Shown here in pieces: positions 5,123 through 5,351 of a DNA stretch of 5,351 nucleotides. The notes under the pieces were generated by a model. The model was given only the letters and a program-made list of their open reading frames with translations, did no database searches and had not been told where the DNA came from. Every line of letters starts with the position of its first letter. The first letter of the stretch is position 1. The DNA is from an uncultured Clostridia bacterium. GTDB taxonomy: Bacteria > Bacillota > Clostridia > Oscillospirales > Oscillospiraceae. The translations under genes and the position numbers were made by a program. The stretch covers positions 1 through 5,351 of the forward strand of contig CAMHER010000142.1 of the NCBI GenBank assembly GCA_946184215.1. Reading direction: 5' to 3'.

Positions 5123-5143
5123 TTTTCCCCTATGGTTAACCCA
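5123..5143 (+). repeat. 22-bp repeat, copy 3, one base shorter (ttttccccta-N3-ttaaccca)
   Basis: Both constant halves are identical to those of copy 2, but the centre is 3 nt instead of 4. The two copies near rpsI are thus spaced 40-41 bp apart, close to four helical turns, which suits cooperative protein binding on one face of the DNA. Confidence 0.6.
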
Positions 5144-5198
5144 TCAAAAATGGGATAAAGAGCGTCAAATTTCCTCAAAAGGGAACAGCCGGAACAAA

Positions 5199-5234
5199 AA
5201 AAACCCCGGAAAACCGCATGGTTCCGGGGTTTTT
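5199..5234 (-). terminator. Terminator of rpsI
   Basis: aaaaaccccggaa (5199-5211) pairs with ttccggggttttt (5222-5234) around a 10-nt loop that can itself pair further (aacc with ggtt). The minus strand ends in a T-run (5203-5196). It begins 19 nt beyond the rpsI stop codon and separates the ribosomal operon from the regulator/ABC operon. Confidence 0.88.
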
Positions 5235-5250
5235 GGGCATTTTGAAGTCT

Positions 5251-5351
<101 letters not shown>

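Overview
The window looks like a Bacillota (class Clostridia) chromosome. The C-terminus of ribosomal protein S9 at the right edge (…RKKYGLKAARRAPQFSKR) fits that group. Other pointers are strong Shine-Dalgarno sites, sigma-70/sigma-A type promoters with TATAAT boxes, stem plus T-tract terminators and a short Gram-positive style signal peptide. I would guess an Oscillospiraceae-like gut or environmental organism, but one window does not prove a genus. Every convincing gene lies on the minus strand, so transcription runs from high to low coordinates.

Layout in transcription order. (1) 5351-5254: 3' end of rpsI (S9), cut by the window edge, followed by its terminator (5234-5199). (2) 5198-4869: gene-free, repeat-rich spacer. 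(3) 4868-2188: a two-gene operon with a strong extended -10 promoter. It encodes an XRE-type HTH regulator (299 aa) overlapping by 14 nt a complete ABC half-exporter (577 aa). (4) 2187-1467: about 720 bp without an intact gene. It holds a 163-bp MITE-like inverted-repeat element (2121-1959), a copy of a 22-bp repeat also found beside rpsI, a 15-codon relic of an rpsI 3' end (1815-1766) with its own terminator (1746-1714), and a cluster of TTAACCC repeats (1662-1616). (5) 1466-648: an intramembrane CPBP/CAAX-family protease with its own promoter. (6) 647-169: gene-free, with two terminators in series, then a promoter and strong ribosome binding site. (7) 168-1: the start of a secreted acidic protein that leaves the window.

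The most interesting structure is the repeated boundary. The rpsI 3' end, the terminator behind it and the TTAACCC-containing spacer occur twice, about 3.5 kb apart, bracketing the regulator/ABC operon. The short rpsI relic differs from the intact gene at seven bases, all synonymous, so it descends from an rpsI that was functional elsewhere or earlier. Direct repeats inside the bracketed segment near both ends would suit recombinase arm sites. I read the segment as a probable small island, or a degraded/cis-mobilisable element, inserted at the 3' end of rpsI. No integrase is visible in the window. A regulator plus exporter, followed by a CPBP protease, would fit export, resistance or immunity cargo; that function is inference only.
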